From NCBI RefSeq assembly GCF_018326005.1, contig NZ_AP021903.1, positions 682,001 to 746,000 of the forward strand: a DNA stretch of 64,000 nucleotides. Reading direction: 5' to 3'. Below are positions 29,092 to 37,051 of the stretch, piece after piece. The position numbers and the translations under genes were made by a program. The notes beneath the pieces were generated by a model that saw nothing but the letters and a program-made list of their open reading frames with translations, did not search any database and had not been told where the DNA came from. Position 1 is the first letter of the stretch. Every line of letters starts with the position of its first letter. This DNA comes from Pseudomonas sp. Seg1 (lineage in GTDB: Bacteria > Pseudomonadota > Gammaproteobacteria > Pseudomonadales > Pseudomonadaceae).

Positions 29092-29253
29092 CGTGCGCGC
29101 ATATGGCTGCAGGCCACGGTGGCTGTGCCGTTGGTACGGTTGGTTGTTTTTTGTACAGCGCGTGGGTGTTGCCCGTGAATGCGGGGCCGGGCATGCTGGC
29201 TGCTGATTTTCTATTCCAAGGGCTGCCCCGGTGGCCAAAGCAAGGAGAACACG

Positions 29254-30018
29254 ATGTCCAACACCCTGTTTATCACCGGCGCAACGTCCGGTTTTGGTGA
29301 AGCCTGCGCCCGTCGTTTTGCCGAGGCTGGCTGGAAACTGGTGCTGACCGGTCGTCGTGAAGAACGCCTCAACGCGCTGTGTGCCGAGTTGTCGAAGCAA
29401 ACCGAGGTGCATGGCCTGGTACTCGATGTGCGGGATCGCAAGGCGATGGAGGAGGCAATTGCCAACCTGCCGCCATCGTTCGCCAAGCTGCGCGGACTTA
29501 TCAACAACGCCGGCCTGGCGCTGGGTGTGGACCCTGCGCCGAAATGCGATCTGGATGATTGGGACACCATGGTCGACACCAACGTCAAAGGCCTGATGTA
29601 CGCCACTCGTCTGCTGCTGCCGCGCCTGATCGCCCATGGCCGTGGCGCCGGCATTGTCAACCTTGGCTCCATCGCCGGTAACTATCCGTATCCTGGCAGC
29701 CATGTGTATGGCGCGACCAAGGCGTTCGTTAAACAGTTCTCGCTGAACCTGCGTTGCGACTTGCAGGGTACGGGCGTGCGGGTCAGCAACATCGAGCCGG
29801 GGCTGTGCGAGAGCGAGTTCTCTCTGGTGCGCTTCGCCGGCGATCAGGAGCGCTATAACGCCACCTACGCTGGCGCCGAGCCGATCCAGCCGCAGGACAT
29901 CGCCGAGACGATTTTCTGGGTGATGAATGCGCCTGCGCACATCAACATCAACAGTCTGGAGTTGATGCCGGTGAGCCAGACCTGGGCTGGGTTTGCGATC
30001 GAGCGTAACAAGGCTTAA
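29254..30018 (+). CDS. SDR family NADP-dependent dehydrogenase, YdfG type
   Basis: 254 residues from the ATG at 29254, with AAGGAG before it; an in-frame upstream ATG has no ribosome site. Rossmann motif TGATSGFG at 8-15, catalytic Ser139 (GSIAG), Tyr152 and Lys156 (YGATK). The whole protein closely follows E. coli YdfG, which oxidises 3-hydroxy acids such as serine, allo-threonine and 3-hydroxypropionate with NADP. Monocistronic by spacing. The long upstream gap with DnaA-box-like sites is unusual. Confidence 0.9.
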   Translation: MSNTLFITGATSGFGEACARRFAEAGWKLVLTGRREERLNALCAELSKQTEVHGLVLDVRDRKAMEEAIANLPPSFAKLRGLINNAGLALGVDPAPKCDLDDWDTMVDTNVKGLMYATRLLLPRLIAHGRGAGIVNLGSIAGNYPYPGSHVYGATKAFVKQFSLNLRCDLQGTGVRVSNIEPGLCESEFSLVRFAGDQERYNATYAGAEPIQPQDIAETIFWVMNAPAHININSLELMPVSQTWAGFAIERNKA

Positions 30019-30033
30019 CACCGCGTTATGGCC

Positions 30034-30142
30034 ATCGCTGGCAAGCCAGCTCCCACAAGTACCGAATCGTTCACAAGATTTGTGGACGCCGATAAACCTG
30101 TGGGAGCTGCGGTGCGACGATTCGACTTGCCAGCGATGAGGC
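30034..30142. repeat. REP pair, class A, with a chimeric right half
   Basis: The left copy (TCGCTGGCAAGCCAGCTCCC) is normal. In the right copy the core is split: TGTGGGAGCT is followed by 17 foreign bases (GCGGTGCGACGATTCGA) before CTTGCCAGCGATGAGG resumes. This looks like recombination with a different palindromic repeat. Confidence 0.8.
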
Positions 30143-30191
30143 CAGAGCAGGCAATAAATCCCGATAAGGTAAACTCCCCTCGCAACAACCC

Positions 30192-30212
30192 AACCGCACC
30201 CTGCGGTTTTCA
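30192..30212 (+). terminator. Possible short terminator
   Basis: AACCGCA/TGCGGTT with a 3-nt loop, followed by TTC. The stem is good but the T-run is weak; it may end SDR transcripts before the next gene. Confidence 0.4.
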
Positions 30213-30232
30213 AGGTTTTTCGAGGAGTCAAA

Positions 30233-31138
30233 GTGAGTAACCGAGGTGAGCAGTCGCTGCTCAAACAATCGACCATCCTGATGTTCGCGGTGTCGATCGC
30301 CGGGATCGTCACCGGTTTTGTATCGGGTTCCCAATCCATCCTGTTCGATGGCTTTTTTTCGCTGATCGCCACGTTCATCAAAGTCCTGATGCTGATCACC
30401 GCCAGGTTGATCGCCAAGGAAAGCAATCACCGCTTCCAGTTCGGCTTCTGGCATCTGGAACCGATGGTGCTGCTGATCGAAGGCAGTTTCCTGCTGTTGA
30501 TCGCCATTTATGCGTTTCTCAACGGTGTGTTCGGCATCATCAATGGCGGGCGCGAGATCGAGTTGGGTCTGGTGATCATCTATGCCGCAGTGTTTACCGT
30601 GGTTGAGTTTGCCTACTTCTTCTACGTGCGCCGGCGCAATCGCAAGCTTAAATCCACACTGATTCAGTTCGACAACATCAGTTGGCTGGTGGACGCGATG
30701 CTGTCGGTCGGCCTGTTGATCAGTTTTCTCGCGGCGCTGTTGCTCAAGTCCCAGGGCTATGGCGAGTGGGCAAGGTTTGTCGACCCGCTGATCCTGATCG
30801 TGCTTGCTCTGACCATGCTGCCACCGGCGTTCAAGATTCTCGGCCCGGCGTTGCGCGACGTGTTGGGTATCGCGCCGGACACGCTGGATGACCAGGTGCG
30901 TCAGGTGATGGAGGCGGCGAAAGTCGAGCATGGTTTCGATGATTACGTGTCCTACGTGCAGAAGCACGGGCGGGCGCGGTTTATCGAGATTCATGTGGTG
31001 CTGCCGGCGGACTATGCCCTGAGCAGTGTCGGCCAGCTGGATGTGTTGCGCGAGGATATTTCGGCGAAACTTGGCAAACCGGATGCGGCGCGCTGGTTGA
31101 CCATCAGCTTCACGGGCGACAAGAAGTGGGTTGCTTGA
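30233..31138 (+). CDS. Cation diffusion facilitator family transporter
   Basis: 301 residues from a GTG with CGAGGAG eight bases before it. About five to six membrane helices fill residues 15-205, and a C-terminal cytoplasmic domain covers the rest (DDYVSYVQKHGRARFIEIHV). Family features include the helix II motif ILFDGFFSLIAT and the helix V motif SWLVDAMLSVG, each with the metal-site aspartate. It probably exports a divalent cation in exchange for protons; which metal is not visible. It has no metal regulator beside it. Confidence 0.88.
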   Translation: MSNRGEQSLLKQSTILMFAVSIAGIVTGFVSGSQSILFDGFFSLIATFIKVLMLITARLIAKESNHRFQFGFWHLEPMVLLIEGSFLLLIAIYAFLNGVFGIINGGREIELGLVIIYAAVFTVVEFAYFFYVRRRNRKLKSTLIQFDNISWLVDAMLSVGLLISFLAALLLKSQGYGEWARFVDPLILIVLALTMLPPAFKILGPALRDVLGIAPDTLDDQVRQVMEAAKVEHGFDDYVSYVQKHGRARFIEIHVVLPADYALSSVGQLDVLREDISAKLGKPDAARWLTISFTGDKKWVA

Positions 31139-31169
31139 TGTAACCCGGTTCTCTGCTGAGAACACAGTT

Positions 31170-31264
31170 TGTGGCGAGGGGATTTATTCCCGATGGGCCG
31201 CGCAGCGGCCCCGCTTTCTTCAGGGCCGCTTCGCGCCCCATCGGGGATAAATCCCCTCGCCACA
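31170..31264. repeat. Palindromic repeat pair, class B
   Basis: GTGGCGAGGGGATTTATTCC and its inverted partner GGGATAAATCCCCTCGCCAC enclose an inner inverted pair (GGGCCGCGCAGCGGCCC and GGGCCGCTTCGCGCCC). It lies between the convergent CDF and AGE-epimerase genes. Confidence 0.92.
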
Positions 31265-31303
31265 ATAGATCCCTTCATCACAGCAGATCTCATTTGCATG
31301 AGA

Positions 31304-32437
31304 TCAGCGTAGGTATTCGGTAAGGCCGCTGTAGCAAGTCGCAAGGTGATACGGCGTCGTCGACGGCATGTCCTTGCGGCTGACTTCACCCTGCTCATCG
31401 CGGCATTCATGCCAACCCCCGGCATGCAGGAAGCGTTGCTGTAGCGCCTGCAATTGGCGCAACACCGCGGCTTCGCTGTCCGGTCGCAAGGTCAGTGCGC
31501 GCAGGTATTCAGCCTGGGCCCAGATCCGTTGGGTCGAATCTTTCGGGCGGCCGTCCAGTTCCAGATCAAGCATCGCCCGCACTGCGCCGGACGGTTGTTC
31601 GACGCCAAATTGCTCGGTAAACGCGAACGCCTTGTCCAGCGCTGCATGCAGTTTCGAGCCGCGCAGCAATGGCGACGATTCGAGCAGAAAATACCATTCG
31701 AACTGATGCCCCGGCTCGTACCAGTTATCCACAGCCCCCAGCGGTTTCTCCATCAACACGCCCTGTTGCGGGTCAACGAAGTGCTTGTGCATGGCTGTGC
31801 ATAACTCGATCAGCAGCTGCTGCGTGGGAGCATCTTCGCGCACGGAAAGGGTGGCAAGAAACGCTTCGGCCAGGTGCATCAGCGGGTTTTGCAAAGGGCC
31901 GGTTTGCAGGGTGATCCAGTCGCGCTCAAGGCAGGCTTCGTACAAGCCATCGCCCGTGGCAAAACGTCGGCCGATGACTTCCAGCGCAGCGTTCAGCGTC
32001 GATTCCACCAGCGGCTCGCGGGACTTTTCCCAATAATGCGCGCAGGCGAACAGGATGAAGGCGTGGGTGTACAGATCCTTGCGCTGATCGAGCGGTTTGC
32101 CCTGTGCATCGATGCTGTAGAACCAGCCACCGTGCTCGGCGTCATGAAAGTGCCGTTGCAAGGAACGGAACAGCGCCGCTGCACGTACTTCGGCGTTATC
32201 CACAACCCCGATCAGGCTGGAAAACAGATACAACTGCCGTGCGCAGGCCATCGCCCGATAGCGTTGCGGTGGCAGCGGTTGGTGGGCGGCGTCCAGCGCT
32301 TCGTAAGGCAGGGCCATGTCGGCATTCCAGCCCGGGCCTTGCCACAGCGGCACGATCACGTTCACAAAGTGCTGTTGCACATCGCTGAACAGGGCGGTCA
32401 ATTCAGGCAGGGAGGCGGAGCGGGAAGCATGGGGCAT
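31304..32437 (-). CDS. AGE family epimerase/isomerase
   Basis: 377 residues of the N-acylglucosamine 2-epimerase superfamily, an alpha6/alpha6 barrel. Recognisable elements are QLYLFSSLIGV, DLYTHAFILFACAHYW, NWYEPGHQFEWYFLLE (with the conserved HxFEW) and the final ATCYSGLTEYLR. Members interconvert aldoses and ketoses or epimers (for example mannose-fructose isomerisation); the substrate here is not determined. Stand-alone gene flanked by class B and class A repeats. Confidence 0.88.
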   Translation of the reverse strand: MPHASRSASLPELTALFSDVQQHFVNVIVPLWQGPGWNADMALPYEALDAAHQPLPPQRYRAMACARQLYLFSSLIGVVDNAEVRAAALFRSLQRHFHDAEHGGWFYSIDAQGKPLDQRKDLYTHAFILFACAHYWEKSREPLVESTLNAALEVIGRRFATGDGLYEACLERDWITLQTGPLQNPLMHLAEAFLATLSVREDAPTQQLLIELCTAMHKHFVDPQQGVLMEKPLGAVDNWYEPGHQFEWYFLLESSPLLRGSKLHAALDKAFAFTEQFGVEQPSGAVRAMLDLELDGRPKDSTQRIWAQAEYLRALTLRPDSEAAVLRQLQALQQRFLHAGGWHECRDEQGEVSRKDMPSTTPYHLATCYSGLTEYLR

Positions 32438-32517
32438 TGGCGGACGTCGTCACGGCTGGGGCGATTGCGCGACATGGTAGCAGAGAGACCGACATTAGAG
32501 GCCCGGTGTCTGATCGG

Positions 32518-32728
32518 CCGTCATCGCTGGCAAGCCAGCTCCCACAGGGATCATTGGTGTCCACACAAAAGCCAGCACCCACAGGGATCTTTGGTGTTCA
32601 CACAAAAGCCAGCACCCACAGGGATCTTTGGTGTTCACACAAAGGCCAGCTCCCACAGGGATCATTGGTGTTCACACAATTGTGGGCTTACCCAATAATC
32701 TGTGGGAGCTGGCTTGCCAGCGATGAGG
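32518..32728. repeat. REP pair, class A, with an internal tandem array
   Basis: A normal left half (TCGCTGGCAAGCCAGCTCCC) and a normal inverted right half (TGTGGGAGCTGGCTTGCCAG) are separated by tandem copies that each repeat part of the left half. The unit is the only REPIN in the window that has expanded in this way. The rest of the 32438-32747 gap shows nothing else. Confidence 0.9.
32533..32680 (+). repeat. Four tandem 37-bp repeats inside a REPIN
   Basis: Four head-to-tail units of exactly 37 bp start at 32533, 32570, 32607 and 32644. Each begins (A/G)GCCAGC(T/A)CCCACAGGGA and ends with GTG(T)TCACACAA-like sequence. Units two and three are identical to each other; one and four differ at a few bases. 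Confidence 0.93.
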
Positions 32729-32747
32729 CCGGTACAGGCGACAGCGA

Positions 32748-33320
32748 TCAGCCGGCCAGCAACCAGGCACCGGTCACAGCCGAGGCAGCCCCTGCGAGGC
32801 GCACCAACGGTGCAGCCGCCTGAGGCAGGAAACGCACCACGCCATAACCGGCGGCATGCAATACAGCCGTGGCTGCCACAAAACCAGCGGCATACGCCCA
32901 TGGGCTGGTCATCTCCGGCAATTCCAGGCCATGTGCCACGCCATGGAACAGCGCAAACACCGCCGTCGCCGCCACCGCCATCACCAGCGGCGGACGCACC
33001 GCCAGCGCCACGGCCAGGCCCAGCGCCAGTACCGACGCGGCAATCCCGCTTTCCAGTGCCGGCAATTCCAGCCCTTCAAAACCGAGCATGCCGCCGATCA
33101 GCATGGTGCCGACAAACGTGCACGGCAGCGCCCAGCGTGCTGCGCCTTGTTGTTGCGCCGCCCACAGACCGACAGCAACCATCGCCAGCAAATGGTCGAG
33201 GCCACCGATCGGATGGCTGATGCCGGCGATCAAACCGCTGTCGCCATGCCCAGGGTGAGCAAAGGCCAGTGCCGGGGTCAGCAGCAGCGCGACGGCGCCG
33301 AGAATACGATTGAGTGTCAT
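32748..33320 (-). CDS. hupE: HupE/UreJ family nickel (cobalt) transporter
   Basis: 190 residues with a signal-like first segment (MTLNRILGAVALLLTPALAF), then HPGHGDSG and the family metal motif HPIGGLDHLLA, plus FALFHGVAHGLE. About six to seven membrane helices. These proteins bring nickel in for urease or hydrogenase. It is the last gene of the ureE-ureF-ureG-hupE unit, 27 bases after ureG, which supports a nickel role. Confidence 0.92.
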   Translation of the reverse strand: MTLNRILGAVALLLTPALAFAHPGHGDSGLIAGISHPIGGLDHLLAMVAVGLWAAQQQGAARWALPCTFVGTMLIGGMLGFEGLELPALESGIAASVLALGLAVALAVRPPLVMAVAATAVFALFHGVAHGLELPEMTSPWAYAAGFVAATAVLHAAGYGVVRFLPQAAAPLVRLAGAASAVTGAWLLAG

Positions 33321-33347
33321 GGATAAGCTTCCTTGTTGAAAAATGAA

Positions 33348-33962
33348 TCAGGCTGCGGTCAGCAAACCCTGGCGTTCGATGAAGGCAATGATGGCTTCCA
33401 GGCCCTGGCCGGTTTTCTGGTTGCTGAACACGAACGGCTTGCCGTTGCGCATGCGCTTGGTGTCGCTGTCCATCATTTCCAGCGAGGCACCCACCAGCGG
33501 CGCGAGGTCGATCTTGTTGATCACCAGCAGGTCCGACTTGCAGATTCCGGGCCCACCCTTGCGTGGCAGCTTGTCGCCGGCCGAAACGTCGATCACGTAG
33601 ATGGTCAGGTCGGACAGTTCCGGGCTGAAGGTCGCCGAGAGGTTGTCGCCGCCCGACTCCACCAGAATCAGGTCCAGACCGGGAAAGCGGCGGTTCAGTT
33701 GATCGACCGCTTCCAGGTTGATCGAGGCGTCTTCACGGATGGCCGTGTGCGGGCAACCGCCGGTTTCCACACCGATGATGCGCTCCGGTGCCAGCGCTTC
33801 GTTACGCACCAGAAAGTCGGCATCTTCACGGGTGTAGATATCGTTGGTGACTACGGCGAGGTTGTAGCGCTCGCGCAGCGCCAGGCACAGGGCCAGGGTC
33901 AACGCGGTTTTGCCGGAACCGACCGGGCCGCCGATGCCGACGCGCAGAGGTTGTGTATTCAT
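33348..33962 (-). CDS. ureG: Urease accessory GTPase UreG
   Basis: 204 residues. P-loop GPVGSGKT at 12-19, the CPH-type nickel site in [13 protein letters not shown], and the switch motif [15 protein letters not shown]. It hydrolyses GTP to drive nickel insertion into apo-urease together with UreD, UreE and UreF. It sits 11 bases after ureF. Confidence 0.97.
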   Translation of the reverse strand: MNTQPLRVGIGGPVGSGKTALTLALCLALRERYNLAVVTNDIYTREDADFLVRNEALAPERIIGVETGGCPHTAIREDASINLEAVDQLNRRFPGLDLILVESGGDNLSATFSPELSDLTIYVIDVSAGDKLPRKGGPGICKSDLLVINKIDLAPLVGASLEMMDSDTKRMRNGKPFVFSNQKTGQGLEAIIAFIERQGLLTAA

Positions 33963-33973
33963 GGTTGTTTCTC

Positions 33974-34648
33974 CTAAGAGCGGAACAGGCGGCTGTACTG
34001 GCGCTCATGGGCCATGCACGCCAATGACAGACCGAACGCGGCACTGCCGATGTGTTCGGGATTGATTCGGGTGGCATCCTGCTGCGCCTGTTGCAGCAGC
34101 GGCAGCAGTTCGCTGGTCAGGCGCTGGGCGGCTTGCTGGCCCAGCGGCAGGGTTTTCATCAGCACGGCGAGCTGGTTTTCCAGCCAGCTCCACAGCCACG
34201 CAGCAAGCGCGTCTTGCGGGCTGATGCCCCAGGCGCGCGCGGCCAGCGCCCAGCACAGGGCCAGATGCGGTTCGGTGCACTGCGCGAGAAAGTCACGGGC
34301 CGGCGTGTCGAGTTCGGGCAAGCCGTTGAGCAACTGCTGCAACGAATAACCCATCTGCCGGCTCTCCAAGTGCAACTCGCGAGTCTCGCGGCTGGCGCGG
34401 TGACTTTCGCAGAGGATCAGCAGCTCGGCCCATTGCTCGTCCGCCGCTGCTTGGCAATGCGCGAGCAACAGCGGCGCTTCAAAGCGCGACAGATTCAGCA
34501 ACAACTGATCGCTGATCCAGCGGCGGGCGCCGTCCGGGTTGTTCACCCGGCCGTTATCCACCGCCATTTCCAGGCCTTGCGAATAGCTGTAGCCGCCAAT
34601 CGGCAATTGCGGACTGGCCAGGCGCAGCAGCGCCCAGGCTGGGTTCAT
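33974..34648 (-). CDS. ureF: Urease accessory protein UreF
   Basis: 224 residues, all helical. The N-terminus [21 protein letters not shown] is the family signature. It bridges UreD and UreG on the urease apoprotein. Its start overlaps the end of ureE by four bases (ATGA), so translation is coupled. Confidence 0.96.
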   Translation of the reverse strand: MNPAWALLRLASPQLPIGGYSYSQGLEMAVDNGRVNNPDGARRWISDQLLLNLSRFEAPLLLAHCQAAADEQWAELLILCESHRASRETRELHLESRQMGYSLQQLLNGLPELDTPARDFLAQCTEPHLALCWALAARAWGISPQDALAAWLWSWLENQLAVLMKTLPLGQQAAQRLTSELLPLLQQAQQDATRINPEHIGSAAFGLSLACMAHERQYSRLFRS

Positions 34649-35145
34649 AAACGAACGCCGAACTGGTGCAGTTTCGGCGCGTAGTTGAAGTCCTCGTCGC
34701 CGTGTCGCGAATGGTGATGGCCGCCACCGTAGGCACCGTGTTCCGGCTGGAACGGCGCTTCAATCGCTTCTACTTGCGCGCCAAGCTGTTCAAGCATGGC
34801 CTTGAGCACGTAGTCGTCGAGCAAACGCAGCCAGCCATCACCGACTTGCAGGGCGACATGACGGTTGCCCAAGTGATAGGCGGCGCGGGTCAGTTCGAAG
34901 GCGTTGGCGCAGGTGACGTGCAGCAATTGTTCGGGCCGGGCGCTGACGCGGACGATACGGCCGTCTTCGGCCTGTAGGCATTCGCCGTCATACAACGGTG
35001 GCTGACCGCGCTCCAAAAACAACCCGACGTCTTCGTTTTCGGCACTGAAACAGCGCAAACGGCTTTTGCTCCGGGCTTCGAAGGTCAGGTGCAACTCGGC
35101 GGCCCAGACGGGTTGAGGGTCGATTCTGCGATGAATCACCAGCAT
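34645..35145 (-). CDS. ureE: Urease accessory nickel metallochaperone UreE
   Basis: 166 residues. The N-terminal domain starts MLVIHRRIDPQ; the C-terminal metal-binding domain contains GNRHVALQVGDGWLRL and ends in a His-rich tail (YGGGHHHSRHGDEDF). It delivers Ni2+ to the UreG/UreF/UreD complex. First gene of its operon, with a sigma-54 type promoter 38 bases upstream. Confidence 0.96.
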   Translation of the reverse strand: MLVIHRRIDPQPVWAAELHLTFEARSKSRLRCFSAENEDVGLFLERGQPPLYDGECLQAEDGRIVRVSARPEQLLHVTCANAFELTRAAYHLGNRHVALQVGDGWLRLLDDYVLKAMLEQLGAQVEAIEAPFQPEHGAYGGGHHHSRHGDEDFNYAPKLHQFGVRL

Positions 35146-35182
35146 GGGGAAAGCTTCCAGCAGTGGACAATACTCAGGCTAG

Positions 35183-35198
35183 AGCAAGGGGCTTGCCA
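35183..35198 (-). promoter_or_regulatory. Sigma-54 (-24/-12) promoter before ureE
   Basis: On the minus strand TGGCAAGCCCCTTGCT fits the RpoN consensus TGGCACG-N4-TTGCW with a single mismatch (A for C at the sixth base); the GG and GC dinucleotides are correctly spaced. It is 38 bases before the ureE ATG. Confidence 0.75.
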
Positions 35199-35325
35199 AT
35201 CGGACGAGATGTAGGAAATCCCTGTCGGAGCGTAGTGGATGTTTCAAGATGTTGCGGGATTCTGAGAGGTTTTGGTGCATGAAGTTTTTTACATGCACCA
35301 AATAGAGGCCGAGACGCTGCGCCTT

Positions 35326-35416
35326 TGTAGGAGTGAGCCTGCTCGCGATAGCGCTCTATCAGTCAGCAAATATTTGACTGAGAGAGCGCTATCGCGAGCA
35401 GGCTCACTCCTACAGG
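35326..35416. repeat. Near-perfect palindrome, class D
   Basis: TGTAGGAGTGAGCCTGCTCG and the full inverted complement bracket GCGCTCT...AGAGCGC and TCAGTCA...TTGACTGA, so that almost the whole 90 bp can fold into one hairpin with a few unpaired bases at the tip. The rest of the 35146-35445 gap holds the ureE promoter and nothing else recognised. Confidence 0.93.
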
Positions 35417-35445
35417 GGATTTGTGGTGTTGCGGGAAGAGGGGCG

Positions 35446-36078
35446 CTACTCGGTACTGCCCAGCCCTTGCCAGTGCTTGAGCCCGATAAAGATAAAGCGC
35501 AGTTGCTGAGTAATCTTCGCCTGCGGCGTCAGATGTTCAGGCAACGCTTCGGCGGGCGGATCGATGATGTCCGGCAAAGTGGCAAACACCGATTTGACGA
35601 TCAGGTCAGCCATCACGCTCAGCCCGGCAGCATCCAGATGCTGCAGCTTGGGCATCAACGTCAGATCCGCCGCCAGGTCGGCGCTGATGTTCTCGCGTAA
35701 ACGGCCAATGGCCTGACGCACCGGCAGCGAGCCGCCATATTGCTCGCGAGCGAGAAACAGGAACTGCGAACGGTTGGCGTTGACCACATCAAGAAAAATC
35801 CGCACCGACGCATCGATAATGCCGCCCATGACGAATTCGTTATGGCGCACCAGGCGAATGGTTTCGCGGAAGGTCTGACCGACTTCGCTGACCAGCACCA
35901 GACCGAGTTCATCCATATCGGCAAAATGTCGGTAGAAACCGGTGGGCACGATGCCGGCGGTCTTGGTCACTTCGCGCAGGCTCAGGCTGCCGAAACCTCG
36001 GCCGCTTTCCATCAAATGGCGGGCAGCGTCCATCAGGGCGTTGCGGGTCTGTTGTTTCTGTTCGGCGCGGGGCAGCAT
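35446..36078 (-). CDS. desT: TetR family regulator, DesT/FabR-like
   Basis: 210 residues from the ATG at 36078 (MLPRAEQKQQTRNALMDAA); a TTG seven codons earlier is an alternative start. Helix-turn-helix at about 30-55 (LSLREVTKTAGIVPTGFYRH) and a helical ligand domain. DesT senses the saturated/unsaturated acyl-CoA balance and represses a fatty-acid desaturase. The call rests on sequence feel and on the position next to ureE, as in P. aeruginosa; the desaturase gene usually divergent from it is not present here, where a secreted repeat protein lies instead. Confidence 0.72.
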   Translation of the reverse strand: MLPRAEQKQQTRNALMDAARHLMESGRGFGSLSLREVTKTAGIVPTGFYRHFADMDELGLVLVSEVGQTFRETIRLVRHNEFVMGGIIDASVRIFLDVVNANRSQFLFLAREQYGGSLPVRQAIGRLRENISADLAADLTLMPKLQHLDAAGLSVMADLIVKSVFATLPDIIDPPAEALPEHLTPQAKITQQLRFIFIGLKHWQGLGSTE

Positions 36079-36201
36079 CGCAGGTGTGTTCTTCGGCAAG
36101 ACAAGCGCCGCACTCTAGCAAATCGGCTTAATCGGCGTCGAACGGCAGCGGGGAGATGCAGTGGGGACAGGGCGACTTCTTATTGGCTGCGGCTGAAAAG
36201 G

Positions 36202-36232
36202 CAAAAGCCCAATCCGGGGATTGGGCTTTTTT
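36202..36232. terminator. Bidirectional terminator
   Basis: AAGCCCAATC/GATTGGGCTT with a 4-nt loop; seven T residues follow on the plus strand and TTTTG on the minus strand. On the minus strand it ends the repeat-protein gene 18 bases after its stop. Confidence 0.88.
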
Positions 36233-36249
36233 TCAGGGCCGCCATGGGC

Positions 36250-36666
36250 TTAGCTCACAGCGCTGTTGCGTTCGATCACACGGTCACCACCACCTTCGGC
36301 GAGCTGACCTTGAGGCGTCTTGTCGTAACCGTCTTCGACCAGGCCTTTCTCTTTCAAACGATCGTTACCACCTTCGGCAACCGATTGACCTTGTGGAGTC
36401 TTGTCATAGCCGTCTTCAACCAGGCCTTTTTCTTCCAGGCGGTTGCGACCGTTCTCGGCAAGTTGACCTTGTGGGGTCTTGTCGTAGCCATCTTCAGCCA
36501 AGGTCTGACCTTGTGGGGTGCGGTCATAGCCGTCTTCGGCGAGGGTCTGGCTGAACACCGAGTGGCTGTCCTTGACTTGCGGCGTGGCTTGATCGGCAGC
36601 AGGAAGAGCAAAAGCAGTGCTGGCTAGCATCGACAGGGTAAGGCTGAGCAGTAATTGGCGTTTCAT
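36250..36666 (-). CDS. Secreted repeat protein with EDGYD(K/R)TPQGQ motifs
   Basis: 138 residues from the ATG at 36666 (MKRQLLLSLTLSMLASTAFA is a signal peptide). GGAGCAACCC is the ribosome site. After a short linker the mature chain is almost only repeats: EDGYD(K/R)TPQGQ at 44-54, 58-68, 84-94 and 111-121, alternating with E-x-G-x-(N/D)-R-x-x-E-K units at about 71-80, 98-107 and 124-132. The chain is acidic, has no cysteine and looks disordered. Similar Pseudomonas proteins are sometimes named phage infection proteins, but no function can be read from sequence. Monocistronic. Confidence 0.82.
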   Translation of the reverse strand: MKRQLLLSLTLSMLASTAFALPAADQATPQVKDSHSVFSQTLAEDGYDRTPQGQTLAEDGYDKTPQGQLAENGRNRLEEKGLVEDGYDKTPQGQSVAEGGNDRLKEKGLVEDGYDKTPQGQLAEGGGDRVIERNSAVS

Positions 36667-37051
36667 GATGGGTTGCTCCTTGGGAGGGCGATAAAGTGGG
36701 TACGAGGGCAATGCTACTCTCGATAAGTCGATATAAAAGTTCATAAACGCAATGGTAATAATCAACAGAATTGATTGTTCTGCGGGGAGGCTCTAGCTCG
36801 GGCCTTTCAGAGGAGGGCTTTTGCACCGCTGTGGGTATTTTCGACCCACTTATGCCTCGTAAAAGTGCGGGACGCGGTAACGCTGTTCGACCGATTGGTC
36901 AGATTTCGCGCGGCTTTTTGCGCCCGAATCTGTCTTTTGATTAAACCTGCGGGCCTTTTGCCAGTCACAGGTTCCATAGGGGCCGCTTTGGCCCGCCGTT
37001 TCAGCTGTGCGCCGGGTTTTCGGCGTGCGGTCGTGATCAGGAGTTTTGTGC
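36667..37051. other. Divergent promoter gap between repeat protein and asmA-like gene
   Basis: 385 bp with no supported frame. The only clear structure is the inverted repeat at 36760-36776. The half near the asmA-like gene is GC-rich and featureless apart from GC-rich short repeats. Confidence 0.5.
36760..36776. promoter_or_regulatory. Inverted repeat, possible operator
   Basis: AATCAA and TTGATT form a perfect 6-bp inverted repeat with a 5-base spacer, about 95 bases upstream of the secreted repeat protein gene. It resembles a dimeric regulator site; the regulator is unknown. Confidence 0.35.

Larger units (their letters stand above)
28581..29253. other. Gene-free 670-bp stretch with DnaA-box-like sites
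   Basis: No supported frame is found on either strand. It contains two perfect 9-mer DnaA boxes (TGTGGATAA at 28864 and 29083), near matches TTTTCCACA at 28665 and TGTGAATAA at 28708, further TGTGGA or TCCAC stretches near 28606, 29050 and 29071, several T-rich runs, and a perfect 9-bp hairpin at 29019-29047. It is richer in such sites than the other gaps of this window. It could be a DnaA-titrating or DnaA-reactivating locus, or a regulatory region for the SDR gene. Confidence 0.45.

Noticed and set aside
31720..32205. TTATCCACA matches inside the AGE-epimerase gene as DnaA boxes
   Set aside because: They lie in coding sequence where the codons explain them; only the cluster in non-coding DNA is reported.
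32533..32680. CRISPR-like array
   Set aside because: The 37-bp units are directly adjacent with no unique spacers and derive from a REP half; no cas genes are near.
36078..36099. Upstream TTG start for the TetR regulator
   Set aside because: No ribosome site precedes it and the ATG seven codons later fits the family start better, though it cannot be excluded.
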